Below are positions 19,551 through 32,800 of a stretch of 64,000 nucleotides of DNA, piece after piece. Position numbers and translations under genes: made by a program. Each line of letters starts with the position of its first letter. Positions within the stretch are counted from its first letter, which is position 1. The stretch is taken from positions 45,306,252 through 45,370,251 of the forward strand of contig CM064872.1 in NCBI GenBank assembly GCA_032719365.1, written 5' to 3'. This DNA comes from Prinsepia uniflora (Eukaryota; Streptophyta; Magnoliopsida; Rosales; Rosaceae). The notes beneath the pieces were generated by a model that made no database searches, was not told the DNA's origin, and was given only the letters and a program-made list of their open reading frames with translations.

Positions 19551-22310
19551 AGAATTTCGTCCCCAAAATTCAAATCGACCTGATTCCACAACCAACTGTG
19601 GAATCCAACCTTATTCCTCGAAACAGATCGTTGCACCCACACGAGAATACTCGTGTAGCAATACACGTCCAACACACATACCATACTCATCGGTACATGT
19701 TCGACACACAAGTCGTACATATCGGTCCCTTCCTCGGTAAGTACCGTTATCAGAGCCTCCAACGCTCCAACTCACTCTCGAGAACTACACGTCTGCTCGC
19801 ACGTCTCACTCGATACCAAACATCGACACTCGTCAATCTCGCCTGTCACTCACTTAGACAGGTCAGCAATGCCAAGCTGACATCCAACTGGCTTTTCAGT
19901 CTGACACTCTGACACATTCCATTTGACAGTCGTCAGGCTGAAAACGCATCCTCACTAAGAGTTATCACATCACAAGCTGGCATCCCGCTCCGCATCTGAT
20001 CGGACAACATCCTACATATCCTACCGTCACAATGGCACGAACCCCATCTCATAGGTCATCCTCAGACCTATGCCCATACTGACTTAAATACTCGCACGAG
20101 TCAACTCTTTCAATTTCCTATACCCAAAACTGACTCTTCTGAGAGTCCCATCAACCACATCGATCTGAACGCATCGGATAACTATCCATCCATTACCCCC
20201 GTAGGTCACATTCGTCGTGACCAGCAGCAACTCCCGGCTCCACTACGCTTCACTGCGCTACTCTAACCTCGACTCGCTCTCGAGTCCTCGCATCGTATCT
20301 CGCATCACTCAGCGATACTACTTGCCATCTAGACTTACCTCGAGTCTCCAAACTCACTATCGGATCAAATCTGATCGTCACTCATGTCCATCTAGGACTC
20401 CATCCAAACTACAGCGTACTTGTACTCTCGGGCACTCTCAACCCGACATACTGATTTACCGTAGTCAATCCCATCGTCTAAAGCGCACAACACACCGGTG
20501 CACCCATATCACCTCAACATCGGGGTGTCACCCTACCTACTCAAGGACTGCACTCTAGAAACGTCCTACCACAAACTACCGTCTACACCAAACGAACGTC
20601 AATCCATCACCTCGGGCACTCACTCGTCACATCCCGTGACGCTAACCACCAACTACTCGTCACGTCAATAAAATCGACCATAGCCTAGGTGTTCGGTTCT
20701 TACACCCTCTTGAACTCCTAGCTGTCAACTATCTCATTGTTGTCCCCACCTAGGAACGAAATCCAGGAGAATCCAAGAGAAGGACGTCCAAGTTCATCTT
20801 ATGTCATCCTCCGGCACTCAACACTAAGTCAAAGTCAGTAACCTCGGTCGGTAGGCTAGACAGATCGCACCGTATGTCGTGATCTGAAGCCAAATCTCTG
20901 CGTACTACCAAATCCGACAAACCAACCAATACGTCATAAGACGTCACTTACGCCATCTATTTGTACCTGGTTCTCACGTCTCACCTCAAAATTTCTGAGT
21001 ACACCTTCGCGACTCAATCTCGCAGCACTGAGGGAACTAGTCTCCATTACTGGGGAAACTAATCTCCAACACAGGGGAAACTGGTCTCCATACCAAGTAC
21101 TCCCGTACTTCGCACTGAGTCACTCGGGATCCTCTTTATCCCACTCATAATCATCACCTTCACTAGAGCGTGGCAAGTATGCCAACACGTAACGTCAACA
21201 ACTCATTCTGCGATCGGACTCAGCCGTCACCGAGTCGAATCCAGAATCACTGCTCGTACTGTGCGTCGCTCACGCACCTCGTATCATCGTCATGACTGAC
21301 GAATCCTGTCGTCACGGAAACCTGAGTCTATCCAACTCGATAAGACTCGATCACGTCCATTGATAGCAGCGTCTGCCACACCCTCGTGCAGACCAACCTC
21401 AGAAACATTCTGCTATCGAGACCCCAAAACCATGCGGTAGTCTCACCACCAGTACTACCTCTCAACGCACTACATCCAGCGATCGGTCCACCTCAGGATC
21501 CGATCACAAGTATCACACTCCTGGTAACTTATCCAATCAATCACCCACTAGGTTTACCACAAACCCGGCTGCCCGCTGCGGCTCAATCATCCCGAGCGAT
21601 CTGTTGCTCTCGACTCCGAAGAATCGTCGTACGCCAATATTGGTACCCAACCAAGGAATAACCACTCTAAGGATCTCGTCCTCTCGTAACTCTACGGCTC
21701 TCAGCCGCTGGCCTCCACAAGAATTCGGCCATACTTCGTGCCTAATATTGCACAAGCGCTACGTGCGCACTCACATACTATTGCGTCACACCACTACTAC
21801 TCCGGCATCTCCTGCCAGTCCACATCCCACCGGGATTCGACACATCGAAACATGGCAACACATGCCAAATAGAATCACACGTTCCTATTTCCAACTGTCG
21901 TGACTGTAGTCGTACAGGGTCATCGTATTGGGCGACCCTGACCTCTGACCACTCTGGTATTAATCCGTACATCCTCTATCCGATACGACCACTGTCGAGC
22001 GGTCACGACTATCAAGTCGTCATACTGTGTCTACCGGTAAGCACAGTCCTATGCACCGGTAACACCATGGTTCTAAGCCGTTATCTTTCACACAAATTCT
22101 GATCCTACTCAGGATCCACTTCCTCGAAACACGTGGCATTTTATGCCAATCTAACCTCAAACAATCGTACCACTTGTCAAACCTCAACTAACTAAGGTTC
22201 GATTCTACCGAATCCTTGTACTAATGCCCTATCTACCAGGTTGATGACAGGCTGTTACGACTTTAGAAACATCACATCCTCGACCAGCACGTACTCCACG
22301 AGCAAAACAT

Positions 22311-22322
22311 GCTCTGATACCA
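22311..22322 (-). other. Primer-binding site, initiator tRNA-Met
   Basis: On minus TGGTATCAGAGC lies 3 bp after the 5' LTR end. It is identical in type to the PBS at 45334-45345 and fixes the element's orientation. Confidence 0.93.
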
Positions 22323-22325
22323 ACT

Positions 22326-25300
22326 TCTCAGGACCGGCCCTGAATCCCCTGGGATTAACGTGGGACCCGCCTGATCCCGTCTAACACGAAGTGTCAGACT
22401 AGGGAAAATTCCATCTCTAGCCCTCGTTGGGGCTGTCAGAGTCCGTGAGGATTGTAGGAGGAGGGGAGTGATGTCTCGTCTCTGCTACAGCCTACATCCG
22501 CGATCAACCTGAAGGGCATTAAAACATGAAAACTGTGAGTGGACAATTTAATCATTTATCAAACATTCATAAAATCATTTATAAAACGTGTACAAAACCT
22601 TTCAAGGGTTCATGCCCGGTTCCCATAAACCATCATGACCCACAAACACCTTTCAAAGGTTCATGCCGGTTCCCATAAACTGTCATGAACCGTAAATCCA
22701 TTTGGGTCCTCGACCTAAAATCACCAAAAACTCGTACCTCAAATCATTAGGGACTCCGCCCAAATCACATCACGTGGGTCTCAGCCCAAAACCATTCTCA
22801 AAATATCACAAACATGGTCTCCACCCCAAATCACTTTCACAAATTTAAAGACGGGGGTCTCTGCCCCAAATCACTTTCTGAAACATAAAACACAGGGTCT
22901 CCGCCCTCAAATCTCTTTTTCATAAAACCTCATACGTACCGTCATACGTATAACCCATCCGCGGCTCTTCCGAGAAGATGCCAACTCGGGGCACATAGCC
23001 ACTAGGGAACACATCCCCGATATAGTCACGATGTCAACTCTATACTAGTGTACACACTACTCGGGGTCTCACTCCGAGTCTTCTCCCAAGAATCTCCATC
23101 TGGGAGGCTCAATCACCGGATCTAGTCCGAGCTCTCTCTCTGGATCTAGTCCACACATCTCTCCGGAATCTGGTCCGGGACCACAACATAATAAGAAACC
23201 ACCACTCCTGGAACGGGATCCCTATGGGGATACCCACTCTGGTCTGTGGATCGTGACTCTCCAGGTCGACGCTGGAGGAGACCATATAATCATATGGAGG
23301 GTTCATTCACTTTTTCAAATACTATTTTCTTTCTTTCTCAAATCTCATTTCTCAATTGGGTCTCAAACCCGATTCATCCCAATAGGATTCCTCGAATCCG
23401 ATTCAAAACCATTTCACAGGCCTCGGCCTAAATCCACAGTTCAATAGGGTCTCATGCCTGAATACTCATTTCGTAAATCAAACTGGGACTCAAGCCCGAT
23501 TTCACAATCAACAGGGCCCTAAGCCCGAACCATGACTCAATAGGACCTCACGTCACAACCAACGGGGCCTTAAGCCCGAAATCTCAACTAAATGGGTCTC
23601 GGGCCGGATATCATCAATCAACGGGGTATCAAGCCCGATGGAACTACTAACTGGGCCTCAAACCCGAATCGTAAACCAACTGGACCCTCGGTCCGATCGT
23701 ATAGCTCAAATGGACCCTAGGTCCAATTCCTCGTCAAATCAAATGGACTCCAAGTCCGAGAGTTGTAAATCAAATGGGTCTCGCGCCCGATTTCATATTT
23801 CTAAATACGAAATCCATTCATTAACCCTCGTTGAAAATGTGATACGCAAAGGTACGACATAAAGCCGAAAACCGCGAAATACGTGCAATTATGTCGATCC
23901 TTAGCTACCACAACCAATTGCACTCAAGGCAACATAAAACATACATTAAAATAATTATAAAACATTTATGCATGCATCAATTTCGAGAGAAGGGTCCACT
24001 CACAGACCGTCCGAAGCCGCGCCTCGATACGCATGCCATAATCGTCTCCCGAGTCAAACGACGCCTCCGGGATTCCCGAACCTGTCCAAATACATTTAGA
24101 GGGTTATTAACTACATATATAACCCCTCACTAAAGCCCCGTAATTTTTCGGAATAGCTAACTATTTTTAAACGCAAACCTAAACCTTCGGACAGCCCGAA
24201 ACCTATCGAAACGATGTCCGATTGACATGAAACCAGTCCCAAAATGTTCGTTACATCGAATAGATTATTTCGTATGTTGGACACTACCCCAAAAGACTGG
24301 ACACGTGCCCTCACGCGCCCAAAACAGGCCTTGCGCGTGGGCCTCACTCTCCAGGGTACTGTAGATCGTCTTCAACCTTCAACGGCCGGTTCAGACCGGT
24401 CGGCCCGTTCCAACCCTGCAACTGGACCGGCGTGACCGGTCCAGGCTTCTACAACCCTCATTTTGTTTTCCCTTTTTCCCATTTCAATTCTAAAATTCCT
24501 CTTTTCTCATTTCCTATCTAACCCAATCAACAAAACCACCTAAAAGACCCTAAACCCACCCGGTCCAAAACTCCCTCTTCGGTTCAACTATCCAAAACCT
24601 TACCCACGGCTTCACAGCTGTTCAGTACTCCCAAAACCACCCCAAAACAATCTTAATAACCTATTTAATGATGTAAACCCGTCCAAATCGACCCATAATA
24701 ATTAAAACGGAAAATGGGTTAAAATCGGTTAAACCGATACCTCTACGACGAGCCCCCGCCGCCATCCATGGCGGTGCTTCCTGGGCCGGCCACCACCTCC
24801 GTCTGGTCCTCTCTTCGTTCTCTGGCCTCCCAGTCATGTTTAAAGGGTCATGGGTTTGGATTTAGGGTGGGTATGGTGATCGGGTTTTGGGGAAAATGGG
24901 AAAGATCGATGCAAAATGCAAGGGATGATATGCATATATGTGGAATGGTAGCCAGTTGATGAGTGACACTTGTCACTCATCCATTGGTTGCTGAAAAGCA
25001 ACTGGGCCCACTAAAGTCCAAAAGCGCCTCGTATAATGCGTCATTGTGAATAGTATCTCGGAACTTTTGTTAACTGTAACTTCGCCGTCGAACGTCCGAA
25101 TTCGACGTGCAGCCTGTCTATGAATTCGTATTGTCGTGATCTACATAACGATCTTTGGCCGTCGGCCATCGGACCTCCCAGTCAAAAAGTCAAGTTTTGA
25201 CCCCTTTTTCCTAAAATTTCCAAAATGCCCCTAAACTTCCGAACGCCATACCTTCCTCCTCGGACGTCGGAATCAAGCGTGAAGCTTGTCTATGAACTCG

Positions 25301-25498
25301 TGACGTCACGAAATACGTCACGGTAATCGGTCAAAATCCGTTTGACCGTCCGAATGAAAAGTCAACGGTTTGCCCATTCTAGGGGCAAAATCGTCATTTC
25401 GCCCGAACGTCCGCTAATCCTCGTCTAATCTCCGATTAGTCTCGCTAATCCGTAATTAATCCTTAATTAATCCCGTTAATTCGGGATGGGTCGTCACA
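22326..25498 (-). repeat. 5' LTR of the minus-strand LARD
   Basis: 3173 bp, near-identical to 16356-19535. The PBS-side end reads TCTCA on plus instead of TGTCA, a point change in the terminal CA dinucleotide context. The promoter hairpin is at 24957-24982. Confidence 0.92.
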
Positions 25499-27162
25499 AT
25501 ATGGAGGTGGAATCTTCGTGTTTTGAGATGATAAAATTGTTTCTGTGATTAAGGAGATGGAATTCGGGGCTTAAAACATGAGAATTGATGCATAAATGAT
25601 GGGTTTTGAAACGGGTCAGGTCTTGGGTCGAGCAACCTGTGTGCAAGAAAACAGGTGAGGAAGAAGGTACTATAGCATCACTATAGCTGGCTCGTGAGTT
25701 GTATGCGCAACCGCTTGCGGTAGCGCCCGGGGGGCCTTGAACATGATTTTCGAGGTACGGTCAACGCGATTTTTCATGTAATCGATGTAAAGAACATTTT
25801 GGCACTGGTTTCGAGTCAATCAGATACCATCTCGATATAGTTTTGTGTATCCAAAGCATATGTATATGTTTTAAATACGTATTTAAATCCCAAAAAATTA
25901 GGGGATTGCAATGTGAGGTTACTTGAGGTGTTAGTGACCCTCGATAATGGTTTTTGATAGGATTGGTAGTTCCTAGAAATTACGAAGAAGCGTACGTTTT
26001 AGAATCGAACAGCGTGGACGATGTGTTATCTAACTTTTGTTTTATAACTATGAAGCTTACATAAATGTTTTAAATGCTTTATCGTATGATTTGAGTTGAA
26101 ATTATTTGAATGAGATTTGATATCATTACTAGACGATTTTGTGAATTTAATTGTTGGTTTCTAAATGGTTTTATGGATTTGCGTGAAAATGGTATTTTGG
26201 GCTTGAGACACAATTGGATAATGATTTTGACTTGGATTTGGAGTCAAATGTGAATACATGGTTGAATTGATGGTTTTTGGATTTATGAAATGTTGTTTTG
26301 GGCTTGAGATCCTATTGGAAATACTTTTGACTCAGAGTGTGAGTCCATGTCAATTTGAAAGAAAGATTGTGATTTGATGTGAATTGAATACCAATTTGGT
26401 ATGATTGATTTGGTGAAATCTGGATTTCTGAAATGAGTTATGGACACTGTTTTATGATCGTTTTGTGGAAACTGCTTGTGAAAGCTATATCCCGAGTATA
26501 GGCCCTGTTAAAATGTTTTGTCTCAATTTGAGACATAAATGGTTTTAAAATGAGTTTACTAGATTTGGTGATTGTTCCACATATACCATCCTATGTGATA
26601 TGATTGTCTCCTCCAAACGTCGTAGTTTCCGGAGTAGTCATGATACACTACTTGGAGATGAGTAGCTCTGAGGGAGGCTCAGTCTCAGGAGTGTTAGATT
26701 TTGATATCACTCGGACATCATAGTTCCTAAAGATGATAATACCCCGGACGGCGTAGATCCCGGGGATGACATCATCTATACATCGTAGATCCTAGGGATG
26801 TACTTGGATGTAAGACTCCTAAGTTTGCACGCATAACATTAACCCCGATTTCACATTATTACTCATGTGTTATGATATGCATGCATGTTTGCGAAACTGG
26901 AGGGTAAGATTGATTTTCCTCAAATGTGTTTTCAAACGATATTATTTTTTTCAACTCACACCTTTATTGTTTTATTGACCCTTTAGGTCGTGGCACGAAA
27001 ATTGGGGCTGATCGAGAGTCGAAGACATAAGTGGGAATTAGTGCGACTATCCCTTATCTGGAAAGTACTGAGGGTGTTTTCGGAAGTTCAGTTGACTTGT
27101 CAAACGGGAGCACGACCAGACACGGTTATCAAAGTACATTTGGGACGGGTCCTGTCATACAA

Positions 27163-27720
27163 TATAGTTTGAGTAAGTCATCCCCTACACTTACATACAA
27201 GTCTACATTCATCAAATCACATTCATGTGTTATACGCCATCTTTAAGTCTTCAACCAAGTCCTTGGAACAAGGATAAAGGATGTCTATACTAGTCTTCCA
27301 TGAAGGGATTTTTTAGGGAAATGAAAGAAAGGTTTAGTGTAGGATCAAAGGGGTTAAAACTAAGGGGGTCGCACTTGTGCGATCAAATAGGGACATGTAT
27401 GTTGGGATATGTGGTGTTAATCCTATTGCCTAAATCATATCCAGAATCAGAGAGTGTATTGGCTTAAATGCGTTGAAAATCACATAGAATTAGTTCTAGA
27501 ACTCTAGAGTTCATTAAAAGCTATAACACACAGTTATGAGGTATATGCATATCAATTTAAACGAAGAACTCCTATGAATCACTCGTAAAAGATATATGCT
27601 GTTCTAAAGCTCACATAGGGTTCATATGATTCACACTTATCTTAACATGCTCGTTTATGTACCAGTTTAACATGTATCATCCACTACGAGACAATTTAAA
27701 TGAAGAATTCATGTGAGTAG
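27163..27720 (-). mobile_element. Continuation of the minus-strand Athila-like interior
   Basis: The reverse complement closely follows 41600-42110, for example ATCATATGAACCCTATGTGA and ACTCATAGGAGTTCTTTG-type phrases, and GTGTAGGGAATGACTTGC. It is non-coding. The sequence breaks off near 27720, where a decayed LTR-A begins. Confidence 0.7.
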
Positions 27721-27848
27721 ACAAAATAGACTTTTAAAAATATACTACAAAAAACATAAGTAGTTTACCCTCCATTTTCTAAAACTATGCATGCATATAA
27801 AACTGAAAATTTTCAATTAAAATAGAATATAACCCATGAATCTCAAAA

Positions 27849-28070
27849 TACGAGCAAATGCTAAGAAACCAATCAATACGAAAATATATAAAAGCATTAA
27901 TCACACATAACCAACCCATCCTCGATGCTCGAATACCGATCATTATGATCAAACTGCACTACGAGCAAATGCTAAGAAACCAATCAATACGAAAATATAT
28001 AAAAGCATTAATCACACATAACCAACCCATCCTCGATGCTCGAATACCGATCATTATGATCAAACTGCAC
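27849..28070. repeat. Tandem duplication, 111-bp unit, two copies
   Basis: Units 27849-27959 and 27960-28070, starting TACGAGCAAATGCTAAG, are essentially identical. This is a young local duplication inside an old LTR fragment. Confidence 0.93.
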
Positions 28071-28327
28071 TACTGGTGTGCAAACCACTTAGGAAAACAA
28101 AGCCCAGCTCTAGACGTCCGAGTGAGGACCAATCGAGGAAAATAGAGCCCAAGTCTGAACGTCTTAGTCATAGTCCAATCTCCAATCTCGGGAAAACAAA
28201 GGCGTGCTTTGGACGTCTAAGACTAACTAGATCACCTATCTCAGGAAAACGGAACCTTGCTCCGAACGTCTGAGACTAACTAGCAATTCGAAGAGGGTTA
28301 TCCATGAGTACAACAGTCCACAATTAT

Positions 28328-28331
<4 letters not shown>

Positions 28332-28380
<49 letters not shown>
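28332..28380. repeat. (AC)n(AT)n compound microsatellite
   Basis: About 15 AC units run directly into about 10 AT units. A plain compound dinucleotide repeat. Confidence 0.95.
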
Positions 28381-29809
28381 CAATACCTTGAAACCAAATC
28401 CACATTCTAAAATCCAGGCCTACACCCATAACACAATTTATTAAAACATTGCAAAACATGTCGTTGAAATCAGTTTAATATTCTTGAACATTTATCAAAA
28501 ATCATTTAAAATTATGATCGAACCAATGCAATATAAATCACATCATAAAAAAATTAAAATAGTCAACTGTGCATGCATAATAAATTAATTAAAACTAAAA
28601 TTTCACTCACACACAGTCCACACAGTTGAATTCCTAGTTGCATGCTCTTACGTAAATTCCGAGAATTATACAGCATGTTGAAAAATCACCCCTAAAGGCC
28701 ACTATTTTCATAAATAATCTGACATTTAAGTCCCCTAATATTCCGAAATTAAATACGAATTTAAAAAGTTCGCATAACACTTTAGATACCCAAACCTATC
28801 CCGGAATGATGTCGGATCGACTCGAATGTTGCACCAATAAGTACGTGATATGCCTTGAATTAAGCATCATTTTATACCCTTTATGCATATATTTTAATAT
28901 TTAAATACCAAAAAATAGGAGAAAATAACATATTTTGTGAGAAATATTCAGAATTGGATAGAGCATTGAAATACGAGTATGCGAAAGAACCACCTCAATC
29001 GAAGTTATATTGAAAACTTTCTGAGTGAAACAATGAGAGCCACCAAAACGGACAAGGAAATTCAGTATAAGGCTACTGAACCAATCCCAACTGCCCAAGA
29101 GCAAGGTCGTCCGCCGTCTGCGGAACTGTACTAGTTTTGGCCAGAGCGCGCTACCCGAATGCCTCTTCCCTTGTTCGGTGCGCGTGTACCGAACCTTTCA
29201 CCCTTTCTTTACTGCGCGTCTAACAATCTCCTTGACCCTGCTTCATCGTGAGCCTACCAAATTTGATTCTAGCAACCATGTCACGTTGACCAACCCATGG
29301 ACCACTGAAATTCAACCCTTAATTCTGCCAGCGCCCACCAAAATTCCTCAATTCCTTCAGCAGTCTTCCATCGAATTGTTTCCTATTCAAATTCCAGCAC
29401 CTAATTCCTTATTTCTTGTGGAAAATTATCGAATTCAAGCTTGGATTTATTTCCTTTTTATTTATGAAACCTTTTTAATTAGGATTTTTTATTACCTTTA
29501 TCCTTTAGGATTTTTACTTAATTAGTTTAATCATTTTACTTTTAGAATTAAATTGTAAACTCCTATTTATTTGGTGATTAATTTTCTCCTACATATAGAG
29601 AGGCTTAGGTTATTTGTAAAAGGTCGCCCATTTTTGTACTGAAGCTCTATTTAACCAATTTTCCCTTTTCAATAAATTCAAGATTTCTTCTGCAGGTTAA
29701 TTATACCATACTTCATATCCATAGGGTGTCCCTGCTTATCTCACCAAAGAGTGCTCATTCACTTCGTATCCATAGGGTGTCCCGAAGAGAAAAAGTGTAA
29801 CACGGCCTC

Positions 29810-32800
29810 TTTGATGACCCGTCCAGAATTATCGAGATTAATTAAGAATTAATGACAAATTAGCGAGACTAATCAGGGATCAGACGAGGGTTAACGGATG
29901 AGCAGGGCGAAATGACGATTTTGCCCCTAGAATGGGTGAATCGTTGACTTTTCGTTCAGGCGGTCAAATGGACATTGGCCAATGACTGTGACGTAGTTCG
30001 GGATTTCACGAGTTCATAGACAGGTGGCTCATTTGATTCCGACGTTCAAGGAAGAAGTTATGAATTTCGGAAGTTCGGGGGCATTTTGCTAATTTGGTTG
30101 AAAATGAGGCAATTAGTTGACTTTTAACTCGGGAGGTCCGATGGCCGAGAGCCAAGAATCGTTACGAAGATCGAGATGATACGAATCCGTAGACAGGCGT
30201 CACATCGAATTCGGACGTTCGACGGAGAAGTTACGATTCACGGAAGTTCGAGGGAACTACTGCACAAATTACGAAACGGATGCACTTTGGAATTATGTGG
30301 GCCCAGATATTTTGGGGCATGCCCAATGGATGAATGACACTTGTCATCCATCCATTGCCCACCCAATTTCATTCATACATATCATCTTCATTCTTTGTTC
30401 GTGCATACCAAACACACCAACTCGATCTCACCCATACCCATCCATCAACCCTTTCAATCATGGCTGCTGGACTGAGGGAGAGGAACATAAAGAGGGCTGG
30501 AGGTGGCTGGTGAAGGTAGGACTGTCGTGCACGGTGACGAGGGCCATGGAAACCAGGTAAACCCGATTGCTCGGTTAGACCCAATTTCCCTTTTTAATTC
30601 GATTTCTACATTATGGTTGATTTTGGGTGATTGGGGGATGATTAGTAGGTTGCTAGGAAGGTTCTAAGATGATTTTGATGGTGGTTTGACGGCTGAGGAG
30701 CCGTGGGAGGAAAATGAAATTGTTGGACCGTGAGGTCCTTTGTACATGGATAAGTTTTATATGGTTTTCCATGGATTTGATAATTAGAATAGGTAGGAAA
30801 TCATGAAATAGGAAGATAGGGATAAAAAAGGAGAAGATTGGACGAAAGGTGGGTGAGAAACTAGGCCGGACCGGTCACACCGGTCCAGGCGAACTAGTGA
30901 ATCGGCCGGACCCGGTTTGATCGCAGAAAGAAGAAAACTATAGCCCGGCGCGTGAGGGCGCGTGAGGACTCCTTTGGGTGTGGTTCCAACATGACAAATC
31001 ATTTATTCGATGTAACGAACATTTTGGGACTGGTTTCGTGTCAATCTGACATCGTCTTGATATAGTTCGGGCTGTCTGAAGGTTTAGGTTCGCATTTAAA
31101 AATAGTTAAAAATTCCGGAAAATTCCGGGGCATTAATGAAGGGTTATTTAAGTATTTAGTAACCCTCTAAATTAATTTGGATATGTTCGGGAATCCTGGA
31201 GGAGACGATTGGCCCGGGAGAGACTTATGGCACGCGTATCGAGGCGTGGCTTCAGACGTTCTGTGAGTGGAACTTTCTTTCGAAATCGATGCATGCATAA
31301 TTGTTTTATAATTGTTTTAAATACATGTTTTGTGATGCCATGAGTGCATTTTTTTGTGGTAACCTAGGATTTACGTATTTGCACGTATTTTGAGATTTTC
31401 TATTTTATACGATGCTTGTACGTGCTAGGTTTTTAATGAGTGTTTAATGAATTGGTTTTGTAATTGGAAATATGAAATCGCGCATGAGACCATTTGATTT
31501 GGAAACTCTCGAACTTGGAGTCCATTTGATTTGACGAGGAATCGGACCGAGGGTCCATTTGATCTATACGATCGGGCTGAGGGCCCTGTTGGTTTACGAA
31601 TTCGGGCTTGAGGCCCAATTGGTTGTAATATCTGGCTGGAGGCCTCTTTGACTGTGGTATCAGGCTTAAGGCCCTATTGGTTGTGAAATCAGGGTTGAGG
31701 CCCCGTTGGTTTATGGTTTTGGGCTTAGGGCCCTATTAGTCGTGATATCGGGCTTAGGGCCCAGTTGATTGTGAAATCGGCCTTGACTCCCTGTTGGGTT
31801 TGTGAAATGATAATTCGGGCATGAGACCATATTGAACTTTGGATTTAGGCTGAGGCTTGTGAAAGTTGATTTGAATTGGATTTGAGGAATCCTATTGAGA
31901 TGAATCGGGTATGAGTCCCAGTTGAAATATGTTTTGAGAAAGAAAGAAAGTATTTGAAATGTACAAACCCTCCATGTGATTATATGGTCTCCTCCAGACG
32001 TCGACCTGGAGAGTAACGATCCACAGACCAGATTGGGTATCCCCATAGGGATCCCGTTCCAGGAGTGGGAGTTATGAGTTATGATGTGGTCACGGACCAG
32101 ATTCCGGAGAGATGATCGGACTAGCTCCGAATATTAAGCCTCCCAGATGGTGAATTCTTGAGGGAACACTGGGAGTGAGACCCCGAGTGGTGTGCACACT
32201 AGTATAGAGATGAAATCGTGACATATATCGGGGATATGTTCCGTAGGGGCTGTGTGCCCCGAGTTGGCATCTTCTCGGAAGTGTCGCTGATGGGTTATAC
32301 GTATGTTGATACGTATGAGGTTTTATGAAAGTGATTTGGGGGCGGAGACCCTGTGTTCCATGTTTTAGAAAGTGATTTGGGGCGGAGACCCCGTATTTGA
32401 TATTTTGGAAATGGTTTGGGCAGAGACCCCGTATTCTATGTTTTGGTGTTTCACTGAGAATGATTTTGGACTGAGACCCACGTGACGTGATTTGGGATGA
32501 GTTCCCATATGTATGGATTTACGGTTTTATTGTGATTTCGGGTCCGGGACCCATAAATGGTTGTTATGGGTCATGACGGTTTATGGGGACATGGCATGTA
32601 CCCTTGAAAGGTTTTGAGAATGTTTGCAAATGGTTTTATGAATGTTTTGATAAATGGTTTTTGGATGCATGCTTATTCTTTTAATGAAGAGCATAAATGT
32701 CTTTATGTGAAAATGTTTTAATGAAATGTTTATTTTGTCCACTCACAGTTTTGTGGTTTTAATGCCCTTCAGGTTGATCGCGGATGCGAGCTGTAGCAGA

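Larger units (their letters stand above)
19536..22325 (-). mobile_element. Non-coding interior of the LARD
   Basis: 2790 bp without any frame showing gag-pol motifs; all frames are under about 115 codons. The PBS-proximal part (minus) is related to 45332-45460: both have a GTGATRTYTCTA phrase and a TCAACCTGRTAG phrase. The PPT-proximal part is related to 33340-33486 (CTCGTGTGGGTGCAA, GGTTGGATTCCACAG). The interior is thus shared across the family but does not encode the usual proteins. Runs such as ACTAGTCTCCATTACTGGGG, about 21030-21090, look like short internal repeats. Confidence 0.8.
16356..25498 (-). mobile_element. Complete LARD-like LTR retrotransposon, TSD ATATG
   Basis: A 9143-bp element on minus: 5' LTR 22326-25498, PBS, 2.8-kb interior, polypurine tract and 3' LTR 16356-19535. 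The TSDs ATATG at 16351-16355 and 25499-25503 are exact. The two LTRs (3173 and 3180 bp) differ by only a few percent, mostly C-to-T changes, so insertion is comparatively recent. The PBS is initiator tRNA-Met and the 3' end is of chromovirus type, but the interior has no gag, protease, RT, RNase H or integrase. It must rely on proteins made elsewhere. It is the best preserved member of the family in the window. Confidence 0.93.
15795..27157 (+). mobile_element. Truncated LTR-A-like copy, interrupted by a LARD
   Basis: The two outer pieces, 15795-16355 and 25504-27157 (about 2.2 kb together), form one LTR. They contain GAGTGACACTTGTCACTC at 15931-15948, a leader with GGTGAGTAGGG at 16261, and after the insertion the GACTGGTTTCG-like phrase at 25805. 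The copy ends in GGGACGGGTCCTGTCA (27142-27157). TACAA occurs at 15790-15794 and 27158-27162 and may be the TSD, but the left end does not start with TG, so the first few hundred bases are probably lost. Confidence 0.65.
27720..28845 (-). mobile_element. Decayed LTR-A fragment, minus
   Basis: LTR-A landmarks are recognisable on minus but strongly diverged: ATGCATGCAT at 27787-27796; GACGTC-type steps with GACTAACTAG at 28080-28280; a CTCACACACAGTCCAC block near 28605-28622; and the phrase around CCTATCCCGGAATGATGTCGG (28792-28812). It is interrupted at 28845 by the Athila-like element; CAACATCGAATTTAG at 53386-53400 continues it. Both ends are missing. Confidence 0.55.
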
